Source of the DNA: Collinsella sp. WCA1-178-WT-3 (M1)
Lineage (GTDB): Bacteria > Actinomycetota > Coriobacteriia > Coriobacteriales > Coriobacteriaceae
Direction: 5' to 3'
Length of the DNA stretch: 64,000 bases
NCBI RefSeq assembly: GCF_009696325.1
Contig: NZ_VUME01000003.1
Span: 168,787-232,786, forward strand
Below the pieces are notes generated by a model, which was not told the origin of the DNA, did no database searches, and saw only the letters and a list, made by a program, of their open reading frames with translations. Below are positions 8,950 to 19,814 of this stretch, in pieces. Each line of letters begins with the position of its first letter. The first letter of the stretch is position 1. A program made the position numbers and the translations under genes.

Positions 8950-9249
8950 TGTCTTGATCTGTAACAGGAATACAGTCTTTGAGCCTCTAGTTGTTACAGA
9001 TTTAGATTGTTCGGCACCGCGCCCAACCTTTGTCTCAATCTGTAACAGTTAGGTCGAATTTTGGCCTGTAGATGTTACAGGTTGAGACATTTCCCCAGCT
9101 AGGTGCCAAACGTCTCAATCTGTAACAGTTAGACGTTCTCCAGACCCCTAAACGTTACAGATTTAGACAACCCAGCAACGCCCAAGCATTCGTCTCGATC
9201 TGTAACGGGTGGACCGGTTTTTTGTCCCTAAACGTTACAGATCGAGATA
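8950..9249. repeat. Palindromic repeat array 3 (4 units of 59 bp)
   Basis: Units start at 8950, 9031, 9111 and 9191. The first linker plus second unit (9009-9089) matches 7573-7653 of array 2 at all but about 9 of 81 positions. The array lies between the nuclease start and the stop of the next minus-strand gene, and its first unit almost touches the nuclease start codon. Confidence 0.92.
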
Positions 9250-9288
9250 TAAAGGCAGAAGGCAAGGCAGGCGGCAGATGCCCATCCC

Positions 9289-9996
9289 CTACTCCCATTC
9301 CTGTTCGTAGATGTTGAGTGACTTTACGTAGCGCCCCTGGGCGCCCATGATGTCGCGAACCAGCCGTAAGAAGAAGCTGATACACGAGGTATCGAAGCCA
9401 TCTTCTAGGTCCTCAGGATGCACCGCGCCAGGCCCGTCGACCGCCGTATCGCTCAGGCGCGCAATGTCGTAGAGGTAGAGCTGCCCCGCCGTCAGCCAGA
9501 CATCGTCGACGCACGCGAGGCGCACCGCAATCGCACCATCGCGCCAGTGCTCCTTTTGCACGATATGCGGATCGTAGACGTCAAAGCGACGGTCAGTACG
9601 CGTATCGCGCAGCGCGACCATACCGGTCGCGGGATCCTTGTCCAAAATGCCAAAGCGCGAGAAATAGTGCGTGTCGCGTACCTGTTCGAGCCGTCTGAGC
9701 GAAGTAGGCGAAAGCGACGCCGGCGGCTCGTCAACATACAGCTCAAGCAGCGTCTTGCCATGGTAATAGGGACGCTCGAACAGCAGCCAATCGGTAAATG
9801 CCATGTTATAGGCCATGATTTCATTTTGCGAGGGCTCCTCGCAATAGCTGAGCCATGGATCGACTATCACTTCGAACTGTGTACGCGCCGCCTCCAAAAA
9901 CTGAAACTTGCGCAGCATCCAAAACTGGGCCATGCCGGCAATATCGTCACCGACGGCCTCGGCCAGACGTCCCCGGTCCAAAACATGATCAGCCAT
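9289..9996 (-). CDS. Conserved-looking hypothetical protein
   Basis: I do not recognise this 235-residue protein. It is acidic, with no signal peptide, membrane helix or clear catalytic motif. It has an aromatic-rich N-terminal half (QFWMLRKFQF, MAFTDWLLFERPYYHGKTLLELY) and a C-terminal part suggesting an alpha/beta fold (VWLTAGQLYLYDIARL). Codon use is like its neighbours and GAGGAGG lies before the ATG, so it is a real gene. A TATAAT-like box on the minus strand at 10128-10133 may serve as its promoter. Confidence 0.7.
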   Translation of the reverse strand: MADHVLDRGRLAEAVGDDIAGMAQFWMLRKFQFLEAARTQFEVIVDPWLSYCEEPSQNEIMAYNMAFTDWLLFERPYYHGKTLLELYVDEPPASLSPTSLRRLEQVRDTHYFSRFGILDKDPATGMVALRDTRTDRRFDVYDPHIVQKEHWRDGAIAVRLACVDDVWLTAGQLYLYDIARLSDTAVDGPGAVHPEDLEDGFDTSCISFFLRLVRDIMGAQGRYVKSLNIYEQEWE

Positions 9997-10309
9997 GGCA
10001 TCCTCCTCAAACTGATAAACCTCAATTTGAGCTTACGAGGAGGGCGGGTGGTCGCCGCCATCACGGGCGAAATGGGCATCGGGATGCAAACCAGATGCTG
10101 ACCAAGCACTTGACGGGATACTTGCAGATTATACAAATTGCCACAAAATCGCGGGTAGAACTAGACGAATCACCCGCGCCGCTGTCCGCAAACAACTAAA
10201 GCCGCCACATAAACAGCAGAGCGCAACGAGCGCAAACGCCAACGGGTAGGCAGCCAAACGTCGGCAAACGAGCAAAACGCTCGCAAACCCGCAAGGAGCG
10301 TCCCCGGAT
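9997..10309. other. Intergenic stretch without a gene
   Basis: I find no convincing gene here. It holds the leader of the unknown gene ending at 9289, a minus-strand TATAAT-like hexamer at 10128-10133, and low-complexity sequence rich in GCAAACG-type words near 10190-10290. Confidence 0.5.
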
Positions 10310-10369
10310 GCCGGCATATAAGGAACGTCCCCAGCTGCCGGCACTTGGGGACGTTCCTTATATGCCGGC
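10310..10369. repeat. Perfect 24-bp inverted repeat with GGGGACGTTCC core
   Basis: Arms at 10310-10333 and 10346-10369 are exact reverse complements (GCCGGCATATAAGGAACGTC plus four more bases) around a 12-nt loop. It lies downstream of gltD and could act as a transcript end, though no long T-run follows on the minus strand. The GGGGAC word links it to the other GGGAC palindromes. Confidence 0.85.
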
Positions 10370-10420
10370 CGTTGGGGACAGCCCTTGCCGATTCGATTGT
10401 TGAGTAACTCCGTGATTGTC

Positions 10421-11902
<1,482 letters not shown>

Positions 11903-11907
11903 GGCAC

Positions 11908-14900
11908 TTACGCCTCCTTCTTGGTCGAAGCAGCAGAGCTGACAGCCACGGGCGCAGCACCGCCCGCGACATCAAAGCGAGCGACATCCGCGTTGCTCGC
12001 GCGGCCGGTCACGATGTCAAACGCCAACTCCTCGGCCTGCGCATGCGTCTTGCCCACGGCCTCGGCCGCAGCGATAATCGCCAGCACGCGCTCGTACTCG
12101 GTCGGAATGACCTTCACAAAGTGCTTGCTCATCGTCTCGAAGCTGTAGAGCAGCTTAATGCCGCGCGGGCTCTGCGTCGCGTCCACGTGCTCCTGGATGA
12201 GCGCGCGAATCTGCGCCAGCTCGCCAACCGTCGGGGCCTTGAGTTCCACGCTCTCGTGGTTCACACGGGCCTCGAGCGTGCCGTACTGGTCAAAGACATA
12301 GGCCACGCCACCTGTCATACCGGCGGCGAAGTTCTGCCCGACCTCGCCCAAGATGAGCGCCAGGCCGCCCGTCATGTACTCGCAGCCATGGTTGCCGCAG
12401 CCCTCGACCACCACGGTGGCACCGGAGTTGCGCACGGCAAAACGCTGTCCGGCAAGACCGTTAATAAAGCCGCGGCCGCTCGTGGCACCAAAGAACGCCA
12501 CGTTGCCCACGATGATGTTCTCGTCGAACTTGTAGGTCGCATGCGGGTTGGGGCGCACCGACACCTCGCCGCCCGAAAGGCCCTTGCCAAAGTAGTCGTT
12601 GGCGTCGCCGCACACGTTGAGCGTAATGCCGCGCGGCAGAAAGGCGCCAAAGCTCTGACCGGCCGAACCATCGCAATCGATGGTGATGGAGCCGGCGGGC
12701 AGGCCCTCGGGATGCGCCTTGGTCACCGCATTGCCCAGGATGGTGCCCACGCAACGGTTGACGTTGGCGATATCGGCGCGGAACCGAATCGGGCGCAGGT
12801 GCGCACGGGCATCGGCCGTATAGGGAACGAACAACGTGGAGTCGAGCGTCTTGTCGAGCTCGCTGTCCGCAGCCATCTGCGGCAGGAAGTGGCGACCGTC
12901 GGCGCCCGGGATATGGGCACCGAACTCGCAGGTTGCGCTCGCCAGCACGGGCGACAGATCAAGCAGGTTGGCCTTGCGGTTGCCCGGTACCTCGATCTGG
13001 CGCAGGCACTCGGGATGGCCGACCATCTCGTCGACGGTGCGGAAGCCCAGGCTCGCCATGACCTCACGCAGCTGCTCGGCAACAAAGAGCATAAAGTGCT
13101 CAACGTGCTCGGGCTTTCCGCGGAAGCCGCGACGCAGGCGACAGTTTTGCGTGGCGATGCCGGCCGGGCAGGTATCCTGCTGGCAGTCGCGCTGCATGAG
13201 GCAGCCCATGGAGATGAGCGGCATGGTCGCAAAGCCAAACTCCTCGGCGCCCAGCAGGCAGGCGACGGCAACATCGGTGCCGTCCATGAGCTTGCCGTCG
13301 GCCTCGAGCACAACGCGGGAGCGCAGGCCATTTTGCAGCAACGTCTGCTGAGCCTCGGCAAGGCCGAGCTCCAACGGCAGGCCGGCGTGCCAAATGGAAT
13401 CGCGCGCCGCGGCACCCGAGCCGCCATTGTGGCCGCTGATCAAGATCTTGTCGGCGGCACCCTTGGCCACACCGGTGGCGATGGTGCCGACGCCGGCCTC
13501 GCTGACCAGCTTGACCGACACGCGCGCACCGGGGTTGGCGTTCTTAAGATCAAAGATCAGCTCTGCCAGGTCCTCGATGGAGTAGATGTCGTGGTGCGGC
13601 GGAGGCGAGATCAGGCCGATGCCGGGCGTGGACTGACGGACCTCGGCGATCCAGGGGTAGACCTTCTTGCCGGGCAGGTGGCCACCCTCGCCGGGCTTGG
13701 CGCCCTGGGCCATCTTGATCTGAATCTCGAAGGCGCTGCACAGGTAGCGGCTCGTTACGCCAAAGCGCGCACTTGCCACCTGCTTGATAGCGGAGTTCTT
13801 GGAGTCACCGTTAGCCAGCGGGGTCTCGCGACGCGGATCCTCGCCGCCCTCGCCCGAGTTAGAGCGTCCATGCAGGCGGTTCATGGCGATGGCCATGCAC
13901 TCGTGCGCCTCTTTGCTGATAGAACCGTACGACATGGCACCGGTGTTAAAGCGGCGGACGATGTTGCGCGCGGGCTCCACCTCGTCGAGCGAAACCGGCG
14001 TGCGGCCGTTGGCATTAAAGTCGAGCAAGTCACGCAGGCGCACGGCACGGCCGGTGCGGTGCAGGCGGGCGCTGTACTCCTTAAAGGTGTCGTAGCTGTC
14101 CTCACGACAGGCGGTCTGCAGCAAGTAGACAGTCTGCGGATCGATGAGGTGATCCTCGCCGCCGAGCGGGCGCCACTTGGTCAGACCCAGCGTGGGCAGC
14201 TGATCGGGAGCCGGGCTCTTAAGGATAGCGAGCGCGGCGTCGTAGCGCTCGTTTTGCTCGCGCTCAACGTCCTCGACACCCATACCACCCACACGGCTCA
14301 CCGTGCCGGCGAAGTACGCGTTGACGAACTCCGGCGTAAAGCCCACGGCCTCGAAGATCTGCGCCGAATGGTAGCTCTGCACCGTGGAGATGCCCATCTT
14401 GGACATGATGGAAACGATGCCGGCGGTCGCAGCCTTATTGTAGTTGGCGATGCCCTGCTCGGCTGTCACGTCCAGATCGCCATGCGCCGCCAAGTCGCGA
14501 ATGCACGCATGCGCGTTGTACGGATAGATGCCGCTCGCGGAGTAGCCCACCAGCGCCGCAAAGTCGTGCGGAGACACGGCGTCGCCACACTCCACCACGA
14601 TGTCGGCAAAGGTACGCACGCCGGCGCGGATCAGGTGGTTGTGCACGCAGCCCACGGCGAGCAGTGACGGCACGGGTACCTCGTCCGCTCCGGCGCGATC
14701 GCTCAACACCACGATGTTCACGCCGTCGCGGACCGCAGCCTCAACGTCCTCTGCAAGCTGCTTGAGCGCAGCCTGCAGCGCGCCCTCGCCGGCATCGCGG
14801 CGGTAAACGGCACGGAAACGGCGGGTCTTAAAGCCAACACGGTCAATCGCGCAAATGCGGTCGAACTCCTCCTCGCTCAGCAGCGGGCGCTCCAGACGCA

Positions 14901-16596
14901 CCAGTTGGCAGGCCGTACGAGAGTCCTCGAGCAGGTTGCCGTGGTTGCCCAGGTAGAGCGTGGTCGAGGTGACCATATGCTCGCGCAGGGCGTCGATCGG
15001 CGGGTTCGTGACCTGGGCGAACAGTTGATAGAAGTAGTCAAAGAACGAGCGTGTCTTCTTGGACAGGCAGGCCAGCGGCGCATCGATACCCATCGAGGCG
15101 AGCGGGGCCTTGCCCTGCTGGGCCATGGGGCGCACGACCTCGTCAACATCATCCCAGTGGTAGCCGAGCTTGGCCATACGCACGGCGGCAGGCACCTCGG
15201 CATCCTCGGCGGGCGTTGCCGCGGCGGGCTTGTCGAGCGCGTCAACGGTCAGCGTCTCCTCGGCAATCCAATCGCGGTAGGGCTTTTCCTTGGCATAGCG
15301 GGCGCGCAGCTCGTCATTGTAGATCACACGGCCGCGGGCAAAATCGACCTCGAGCATCTGGCCCGGTCCCAAACAACCGCTTGTCAGGATATTCTCGGGG
15401 CGCACCTCGATGGTGCCCACCTCGCTTGCCAGCATAAAGCGGCCGTCGCGCGTCACGTAGTAGCGAGCCGGGCGCAGGCCGTTGCGGTCGAGGGCGGCAC
15501 CCAGCGTACGGCCGTCGGTAAAGGCGATGGCCGCCGGGCCGTCCCAGGGCTCCATGAGCATGGACTGGTAGGCATCGTAGGCACGACGCTCCTCGCTCAG
15601 GTTGTCGTTGTGGTCCCACGGCTCGGGCAGCAACATGGACGCGGCACGCGTGAGCGGACGGCCGTTCATGACCAAAAACTCGAGCACATTATCCAGAATC
15701 GCGGAGTCGGAACCCTCGCGGTTGATGATGGGCATCACACGCTCAAGATCATGCTGCAGCACGGGACTGTACAGGTTAGGTTCGCGGGCGCGAATCCAGT
15801 TGACGTTGCCCTTGAGGGTGTTGATCTCGCCGTTGTGGATAATAAAGCGGTTGGGATGTGCGCGCTCCCAGCTAGGCGTGGTGTTGGTGGAGTAGCGCGA
15901 GTGGACGAGCGCCACGGCCGTCTTGACGGCGGCGTCGTTGAGATCGATAAAGAAGCGGCGCATCTGCGTGGCAACCAGCATGCCCTTGTACACGATGGTG
16001 CGCGAGCTCATGGAGCACACATAGAAGATCTTGTCGCGCAGGGCAAACTCGGCGTCGGCCTTCTTTTCGATGGTGCGGCGGCACACGTACAGGCGACGCT
16101 CAAAGGCATCGCCGGCGAGCGTGTCGTCCGGACGGCCCAGGAAGGCCTGCAGGATGGTGGGCATGCAGGCGCGGGCCGTCTCGCCCAGATCGTGAGGGTC
16201 GACCGGCACCTCGCGCCAAAAGAGCAGCGGCACGCCGGCCTCGGCACAGCCTTCCTCAAACACGCGGCGGGCATCCTCTACACCCTTGTCGTCCTGCGGG
16301 AAGAACAGCATGGCCACGCCATAGTCGCCCTCTGCCGGCAGAATCTGGCCGCACTTTTGAGCCTCTTTGCGGAAAAAGTGATGCGGAACCTGGAACAGGA
16401 TGCCGGCGCCGTCGCCGGTATTCTTCTCGAGTCCCGTGCCACCGCGGTGCTCCAGGTTGACCAGAATGGACAGCGCATCGTCCAGAATCTGGTGGTGGCG
16501 CTCACCGTTGATATCGGCAAGCGCGCCGATGCCACATGCATCGTGGTCGAATTCGGGGCGATAAAGGCCCTGCTGCTGAGCGGAATCTGCCTGCAT
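11908..16596 (-). CDS. gltB: Glutamate synthase large (alpha) subunit
   Basis: This 1562-residue enzyme hydrolyses glutamine in an N-terminal class II amidotransferase domain and channels ammonia to the FMN synthase domain. The catalytic Cys stands in DHDACGIG near residue 21, so a short propeptide is expected to be removed. The central domain is followed by the FMN-binding barrel with PGEGGHLPGKK and the 3Fe-4S motif CLMQRDCQQDTCPAGIATQ. The glycine-rich GXXGXXG beta-helix forms the C-terminus. GGGGAGG precedes the ATG. With gltD it gives NADPH-dependent ammonia assimilation. Confidence 0.97.
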   Translation of the reverse strand: MQADSAQQQGLYRPEFDHDACGIGALADINGERHHQILDDALSILVNLEHRGGTGLEKNTGDGAGILFQVPHHFFRKEAQKCGQILPAEGDYGVAMLFFPQDDKGVEDARRVFEEGCAEAGVPLLFWREVPVDPHDLGETARACMPTILQAFLGRPDDTLAGDAFERRLYVCRRTIEKKADAEFALRDKIFYVCSMSSRTIVYKGMLVATQMRRFFIDLNDAAVKTAVALVHSRYSTNTTPSWERAHPNRFIIHNGEINTLKGNVNWIRAREPNLYSPVLQHDLERVMPIINREGSDSAILDNVLEFLVMNGRPLTRAASMLLPEPWDHNDNLSEERRAYDAYQSMLMEPWDGPAAIAFTDGRTLGAALDRNGLRPARYYVTRDGRFMLASEVGTIEVRPENILTSGCLGPGQMLEVDFARGRVIYNDELRARYAKEKPYRDWIAEETLTVDALDKPAAATPAEDAEVPAAVRMAKLGYHWDDVDEVVRPMAQQGKAPLASMGIDAPLACLSKKTRSFFDYFYQLFAQVTNPPIDALREHMVTSTTLYLGNHGNLLEDSRTACQLVRLERPLLSEEEFDRICAIDRVGFKTRRFRAVYRRDAGEGALQAALKQLAEDVEAAVRDGVNIVVLSDRAGADEVPVPSLLAVGCVHNHLIRAGVRTFADIVVECGDAVSPHDFAALVGYSASGIYPYNAHACIRDLAAHGDLDVTAEQGIANYNKAATAGIVSIMSKMGISTVQSYHSAQIFEAVGFTPEFVNAYFAGTVSRVGGMGVEDVEREQNERYDAALAILKSPAPDQLPTLGLTKWRPLGGEDHLIDPQTVYLLQTACREDSYDTFKEYSARLHRTGRAVRLRDLLDFNANGRTPVSLDEVEPARNIVRRFNTGAMSYGSISKEAHECMAIAMNRLHGRSNSGEGGEDPRRETPLANGDSKNSAIKQVASARFGVTSRYLCSAFEIQIKMAQGAKPGEGGHLPGKKVYPWIAEVRQSTPGIGLISPPPHHDIYSIEDLAELIFDLKNANPGARVSVKLVSEAGVGTIATGVAKGAADKILISGHNGGSGAAARDSIWHAGLPLELGLAEAQQTLLQNGLRSRVVLEADGKLMDGTDVAVACLLGAEEFGFATMPLISMGCLMQRDCQQDTCPAGIATQNCRLRRGFRGKPEHVEHFMLFVAEQLREVMASLGFRTVDEMVGHPECLRQIEVPGNRKANLLDLSPVLASATCEFGAHIPGADGRHFLPQMAADSELDKTLDSTLFVPYTADARAHLRPIRFRADIANVNRCVGTILGNAVTKAHPEGLPAGSITIDCDGSAGQSFGAFLPRGITLNVCGDANDYFGKGLSGGEVSVRPNPHATYKFDENIIVGNVAFFGATSGRGFINGLAGQRFAVRNSGATVVVEGCGNHGCEYMTGGLALILGEVGQNFAAGMTGGVAYVFDQYGTLEARVNHESVELKAPTVGELAQIRALIQEHVDATQSPRGIKLLYSFETMSKHFVKVIPTEYERVLAIIAAAEAVGKTHAQAEELAFDIVTGRASNADVARFDVAGGAAPVAVSSAASTKKEA

Positions 16597-16779
16597 CGCG
16601 ATCCTCCCCTAGATATATAGACAGTCAGTTGAATAGGCATACTAGAAGCATCGCCGGCCCATTGTGTTTCCCGCCCGTTTCGAAACAATTGCGTAACGCA
16701 CACCCTACGAGTGGACACCGCCGACCTCAAGGGCAACAACAAGGGCCCCAGGTTCGGCCTGTAAGCTCACCGCTTCAAA

Positions 16780-16998
16780 CATCTCAATCTGTAACAGAAA
16801 GACCCAATTTCGACGACTAACTGTTACAGATTGAGATGTTCTCGAGAGACGGTTCCGAATGTCTCAATCTGTAACACGAGGGGCCGGTTTTGGCGGTCAG
16901 CTGTTACGGATCGAGATTTTCCATAGGACCATTTCTTCCTGTCTCGATCTGTAACACCTAGGCCCAATTTCCATCCCTAGTTGTTACAGATCAAGACA
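16780..16998. repeat. Palindromic repeat array 4 (3 units of 59 bp)
   Basis: Units start at 16780, 16860 and 16940, exactly 80 bp apart. The first has perfectly complementary 18-bp arms. The array lies between the divergent gltB and mntH genes. The rest of the 16597-17119 gap holds the two leaders and nothing else I can name. Confidence 0.92.
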
Positions 16999-17119
16999 TT
17001 TCGGCAACCCCCTTTTACCACCCTATTCAAATACAACAATTTTGTTAGTCATGGTCAGATTTCGAGCCTAAAACGGGTATCCTTTGCGGCGTCAAACAAA
17101 CGGCACGCAGGAGTGCACC

Positions 17120-18376
17120 ATGATCGACCATCTCAAACATCACTTTGGCTCCCCGCGCACCGGCGGCCACGGCGGACTCGACATCGCACGGCATATCGGC
17201 CCCGGGCTGCTCGTGACCGTCGGCTTTATCGACCCGGGCAATTGGGCCTCCAATATGGCCGCCGGCTCGCAGTTTGGCTACGCGCTGCTGTGGATCGTCA
17301 CGCTGTCCACGATCATGCTCATCCTGCTGCAACACAACGCGGCTCACCTGGGCATCGCCACGGGCATGTGCCTTGCCGAGGCCACGACGCGCCACCTGCC
17401 CCGCCTCGTCGGGCGTGCGATACTCGGCAGTGCGTATCTAGCCACGGTCGCCACCGCCATGGCCGAAGTCCTGGGCGGTGCGATCGCACTTCAAATGCTC
17501 TTTGGCCTGCCCGTACGTGCCGGCTGCATCATCGTGGCGGCGGCATCGATTGCCATGCTCATGACGAGCTCCTACAAACGCGCCGAACGCTGGATCATCG
17601 CCTTCGTGGGCGTGGTGGGACTTTCGTTTTTAGCCGAGCTTCTGCTGGTCAAGGTCGACTGGCCGCAAGCCGCCACAAGCTGGATCACACCCAGTATGCC
17701 CACCGGCTCAGTCGCGATTATCGTAAGTGTCCTAGGCGCGGTCGTTATGCCCCACAACCTCTTCCTGCACTCCGAGGTCATCCAATCCATGCACTTCGAA
17801 GGCCAAGGCGAGCAGGTTATCGAAGAACGCCTGCACTACGAGCTCTTCGACACGCTCTTTTCGATGGGTGTGGGCTGGGCAATCAACTCGGCCATGGTCA
17901 TCCTGGCCGCAACGACCTTCTTTGCGCACGGCATTGTCGTAGACGACCTCGCCGTCGCAGCGGCCACGCTCTCCCCCATTCTGGGCCCGGCAAGCTCGAC
18001 CATCTTTGCGGTGGCACTGCTGTTTGCGGGCATATCGAGTAGCGTGACGGCGGGCATGGCGGCGGGCACCATCACCGCGGGCATATTCGACGAGGAATAC
18101 GACATCCACGACCGACATTCCTCGATCGGAGTGGCGGCCTGTTTCGTCGGCGCAGTGGCGGCGTGCCTGATCGTCCCGAATCCTTTTGAGGGTCTCATTT
18201 GGAGTCAGGCACTGTTGTCGCTTCAGCTGCCGATTACGGTCTTTGTGCTCATACGACTCACCAGCTCGCCCCGCGTCATGGGCAAATACGCCAACTCGCG
18301 CCCGCTCAACGCGTTGCTCGTAGGGATCGGTGTCATCGTGACGATTCTCGACATCGTGCTGCTAACGGGGATGTAA
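17120..18376 (+). CDS. mntH: Nramp-family divalent metal transporter
   Basis: This 418-residue proton-coupled importer takes up Mn(II) or Fe(II). The helix 1 metal motif DPGNW and the helix 6 motif MPHN are both present, with about 11 hydrophobic helices in all. The Met of MPHN favours soft transition metals over Ca and Mg. I chose ATG 17120 because GGAG lies just upstream; a longer frame begins at 17084. I cannot identify a regulator site with confidence. The gene stands alone between repeat arrays 4 and 5. Confidence 0.93.
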   Translation: MIDHLKHHFGSPRTGGHGGLDIARHIGPGLLVTVGFIDPGNWASNMAAGSQFGYALLWIVTLSTIMLILLQHNAAHLGIATGMCLAEATTRHLPRLVGRAILGSAYLATVATAMAEVLGGAIALQMLFGLPVRAGCIIVAAASIAMLMTSSYKRAERWIIAFVGVVGLSFLAELLLVKVDWPQAATSWITPSMPTGSVAIIVSVLGAVVMPHNLFLHSEVIQSMHFEGQGEQVIEERLHYELFDTLFSMGVGWAINSAMVILAATTFFAHGIVVDDLAVAAATLSPILGPASSTIFAVALLFAGISSSVTAGMAAGTITAGIFDEEYDIHDRHSSIGVAACFVGAVAACLIVPNPFEGLIWSQALLSLQLPITVFVLIRLTSSPRVMGKYANSRPLNALLVGIGVIVTILDIVLLTGM

Positions 18377-18403
18377 TGGGATGGCGTGACTGTCCAGATA
18401 TAA

Positions 18404-18701
18404 CGTCTCAATCTGTAACACGTGAGGCCGTTTTGAGCCCTTAGATGTTACAGATTGAGATTTTCTGAGAGATAGTTTCAGTTTGTCTCGATCTGTAACA
18501 AGTGGACCCAATTTCCGCGCCCAGATGTTACAGATCGAGATATTTCTTCAGCCCCAACCTTTTGTCTCGATCTGTAACAAGTAGAGGGGGTTTACGTGCC
18601 TAAATGTTATAGATTGAGATTTTGAGAATGATGGTTTTGGTTTGTCTCGTTCTGTAACAGGAAGACCCGTTTTGAGCCGTTAGATGTTGCAGGTTAAGAC
18701 A
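18404..18701. repeat. Palindromic repeat array 5 (4 units of 59 bp)
   Basis: Units start at 18404, 18484, 18563 and 18643. Unit 4 is the most degenerate (GTTGCAGGTTAAGACA in its right arm). The array lies between the convergent mntH and rubredoxin genes and may also end mntH transcription, as no other terminator follows that gene. Confidence 0.9.
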
Positions 18702-18765
18702 AAAGGTCGGCCGGACTCACAACAGACAGGATCGGCCAATAGCAGCCGTGATCCCTTGGGGACGG

Positions 18766-18805
18766 AGGAAAAGGGCCCCGGCCGGGATATCCGACCGGGG
18801 CCCTT
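18766..18805 (-). terminator. Intrinsic terminator after the rubredoxin gene
   Basis: An 11-bp stem (AAGGGCCCCGG at 18771-18781 and its complement at 18795-18805) is followed on the minus strand by TTTTCC. Confidence 0.85.
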
Positions 18806-18845
18806 GGACAGAGCTATATGTTGCTGCAAGTCGTGTGTCTACGAG

Positions 18846-18989
18846 CTACTCCTCGACGAGCTCAAACTGATCGGGACCGACGCCACACACCGGGCACACG
18901 TAATCCTCGGGCAGCTCGGGCGTGTCGACCTCTACCTCGTAACCGCAAACGGTGCACACGAACTTGTACGTCTTCTTTTCCTCGGCCAT
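18846..18989 (-). CDS. Short rubredoxin
   Basis: This 47-residue iron protein carries single electrons in the cytoplasm. It has FVCTVCGYE (Cys12, Cys15) and [14 protein letters not shown] (Cys32, Cys35), which would hold one Fe in an FeCys4 site. The segment between the Cys pairs has 16 residues instead of about 29 in classical rubredoxin, so the middle loop is missing. AGAGGAG precedes the ATG. It lies just downstream of a flavin reductase-like gene, a pairing that suggests a shared role in oxygen or peroxide detoxification, but it has its own promoter. Confidence 0.92.
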   Translation of the reverse strand: MAEEKKTYKFVCTVCGYEVEVDTPELPEDYVCPVCGVGPDQFELVEE

Positions 18990-19033
18990 GATGTTCTCCT
19001 CTCGAACGTGGCTGCTGGTGTACTTTGCTTATT

Positions 19034-19061
19034 AGTATACATTCTTAATAATATAATGCAA
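19034..19061 (-). promoter_or_regulatory. Sigma70-like promoter for rubredoxin
   Basis: On the minus strand TTGCAT (-35) and TATACT (-10) stand 16 bases apart, in the AT-rich stretch about 45 bases before the rubredoxin ATG. Confidence 0.65.
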
Positions 19062-19078
19062 GCGGTTTTACCGCATTT

Positions 19079-19582
19079 CTACCCTTGGTACGAAGACGCC
19101 TTGGGCGGCGTCTTGCCCTTCAGGACCTTATGGTAGTAATCGTAGGTGAGCGGCGTCTCGTCGCTCAGGCGCTCGGCATCCTCGACCTCGCCGATAAACA
19201 GTAGATGCGTGCCCACATCCACTGTGTCGATCAAACGGCAGCTAAACAAGGCCGCCGCATGCTCGGGAACATAGGGCATGCCCAGTGCGGTCTCGCGCGT
19301 CTCGTACTTGGCAAATTTGTCATAGTTGCTGCTGGTACGGAATCCAAAGTTACCAATGTAGGGCATATCGGCCGTCTGATCGATCACGGTCAGCGCAAAG
19401 GCCTTGGCAGACGAGATAACACTAGACGTGACATTTTCCTTGTTCACGGCAACCGAAATGCGCGGCGGCGTGGACGTCACCTGCACCGCGGTGTTGATAA
19501 TGCAGCCGGCGCGCGATCCATCTGCCGCGGCACTCACCACATACAGCCCGCACGGCATCGTAAAGAACGCAGTTTTATCCAA
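19079..19582 (-). CDS. Flavin reductase-like FMN-binding protein
   Basis: This 167-residue protein has the split-barrel flavin reductase fold, which uses NAD(P)H to reduce FMN or passes electrons from bound FMN. Typical segments are MPCGLYVVSA near the start, NTAVQVTSTPPRISVAVNKE and FALTVIDQ. The frame is open further upstream, but TTG at 19582 lies 8 bases after GGGGAG and gives the normal N-terminus (MDKTAFFTMPCGLY), so I chose it. A rubredoxin gene follows on the same strand. Confidence 0.82.
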   Translation of the reverse strand: MDKTAFFTMPCGLYVVSAAADGSRAGCIINTAVQVTSTPPRISVAVNKENVTSSVISSAKAFALTVIDQTADMPYIGNFGFRTSSNYDKFAKYETRETALGMPYVPEHAAALFSCRLIDTVDVGTHLLFIGEVEDAERLSDETPLTYDYYHKVLKGKTPPKASSYQG

Positions 19583-19675
19583 AACGATCACTCCCCTAAC
19601 TCGGAATTGAGCCTTCCAGATGTATGTACCCACAATGAAACATATGTGTCAGAACGGTAAGAAAAATGAGCCACA

Positions 19676-19749
19676 CGCAGTTGCGGTGAAAAAGTCCCTG
19701 TTTAAGCCTGGATACCCAACAAACAGGAACTATTCCACCGCAACTTGCG
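19676..19749. repeat. AGTTGCGGTG palindrome with AGTCCCTGTTT core
   Basis: Outer arms CGCAGTTGCGGTG and CACCGCAACTTGCG enclose inner arms AGTCCCTGTTT and AAACAGGAACT around a short loop. The element at 62990-63055 has the same outer arms. It lies between the divergently arranged ends of smpB (minus) and the flavin reductase leader. Confidence 0.8.
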
Positions 19750-19814
19750 AGGAGCAGACCGGGAGTACGACAACAGTGATGGATGAACATCCCCGCCCGC
19801 CCGGATATCAACCC

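Noticed and set aside
7433..9249. CRISPR array with repeats and spacers
   Set aside because: Repeats alternate orientation, vary in sequence, are 18 nt, and their centres share a common pattern instead of being unrelated spacers. No cas gene is nearby.
12043..14667. 874-residue plus-strand open frame
   Set aside because: It lies opposite gltB, has low-complexity His/Arg/Gly-rich content and no motif. It is a mirror of a GC-rich gene.
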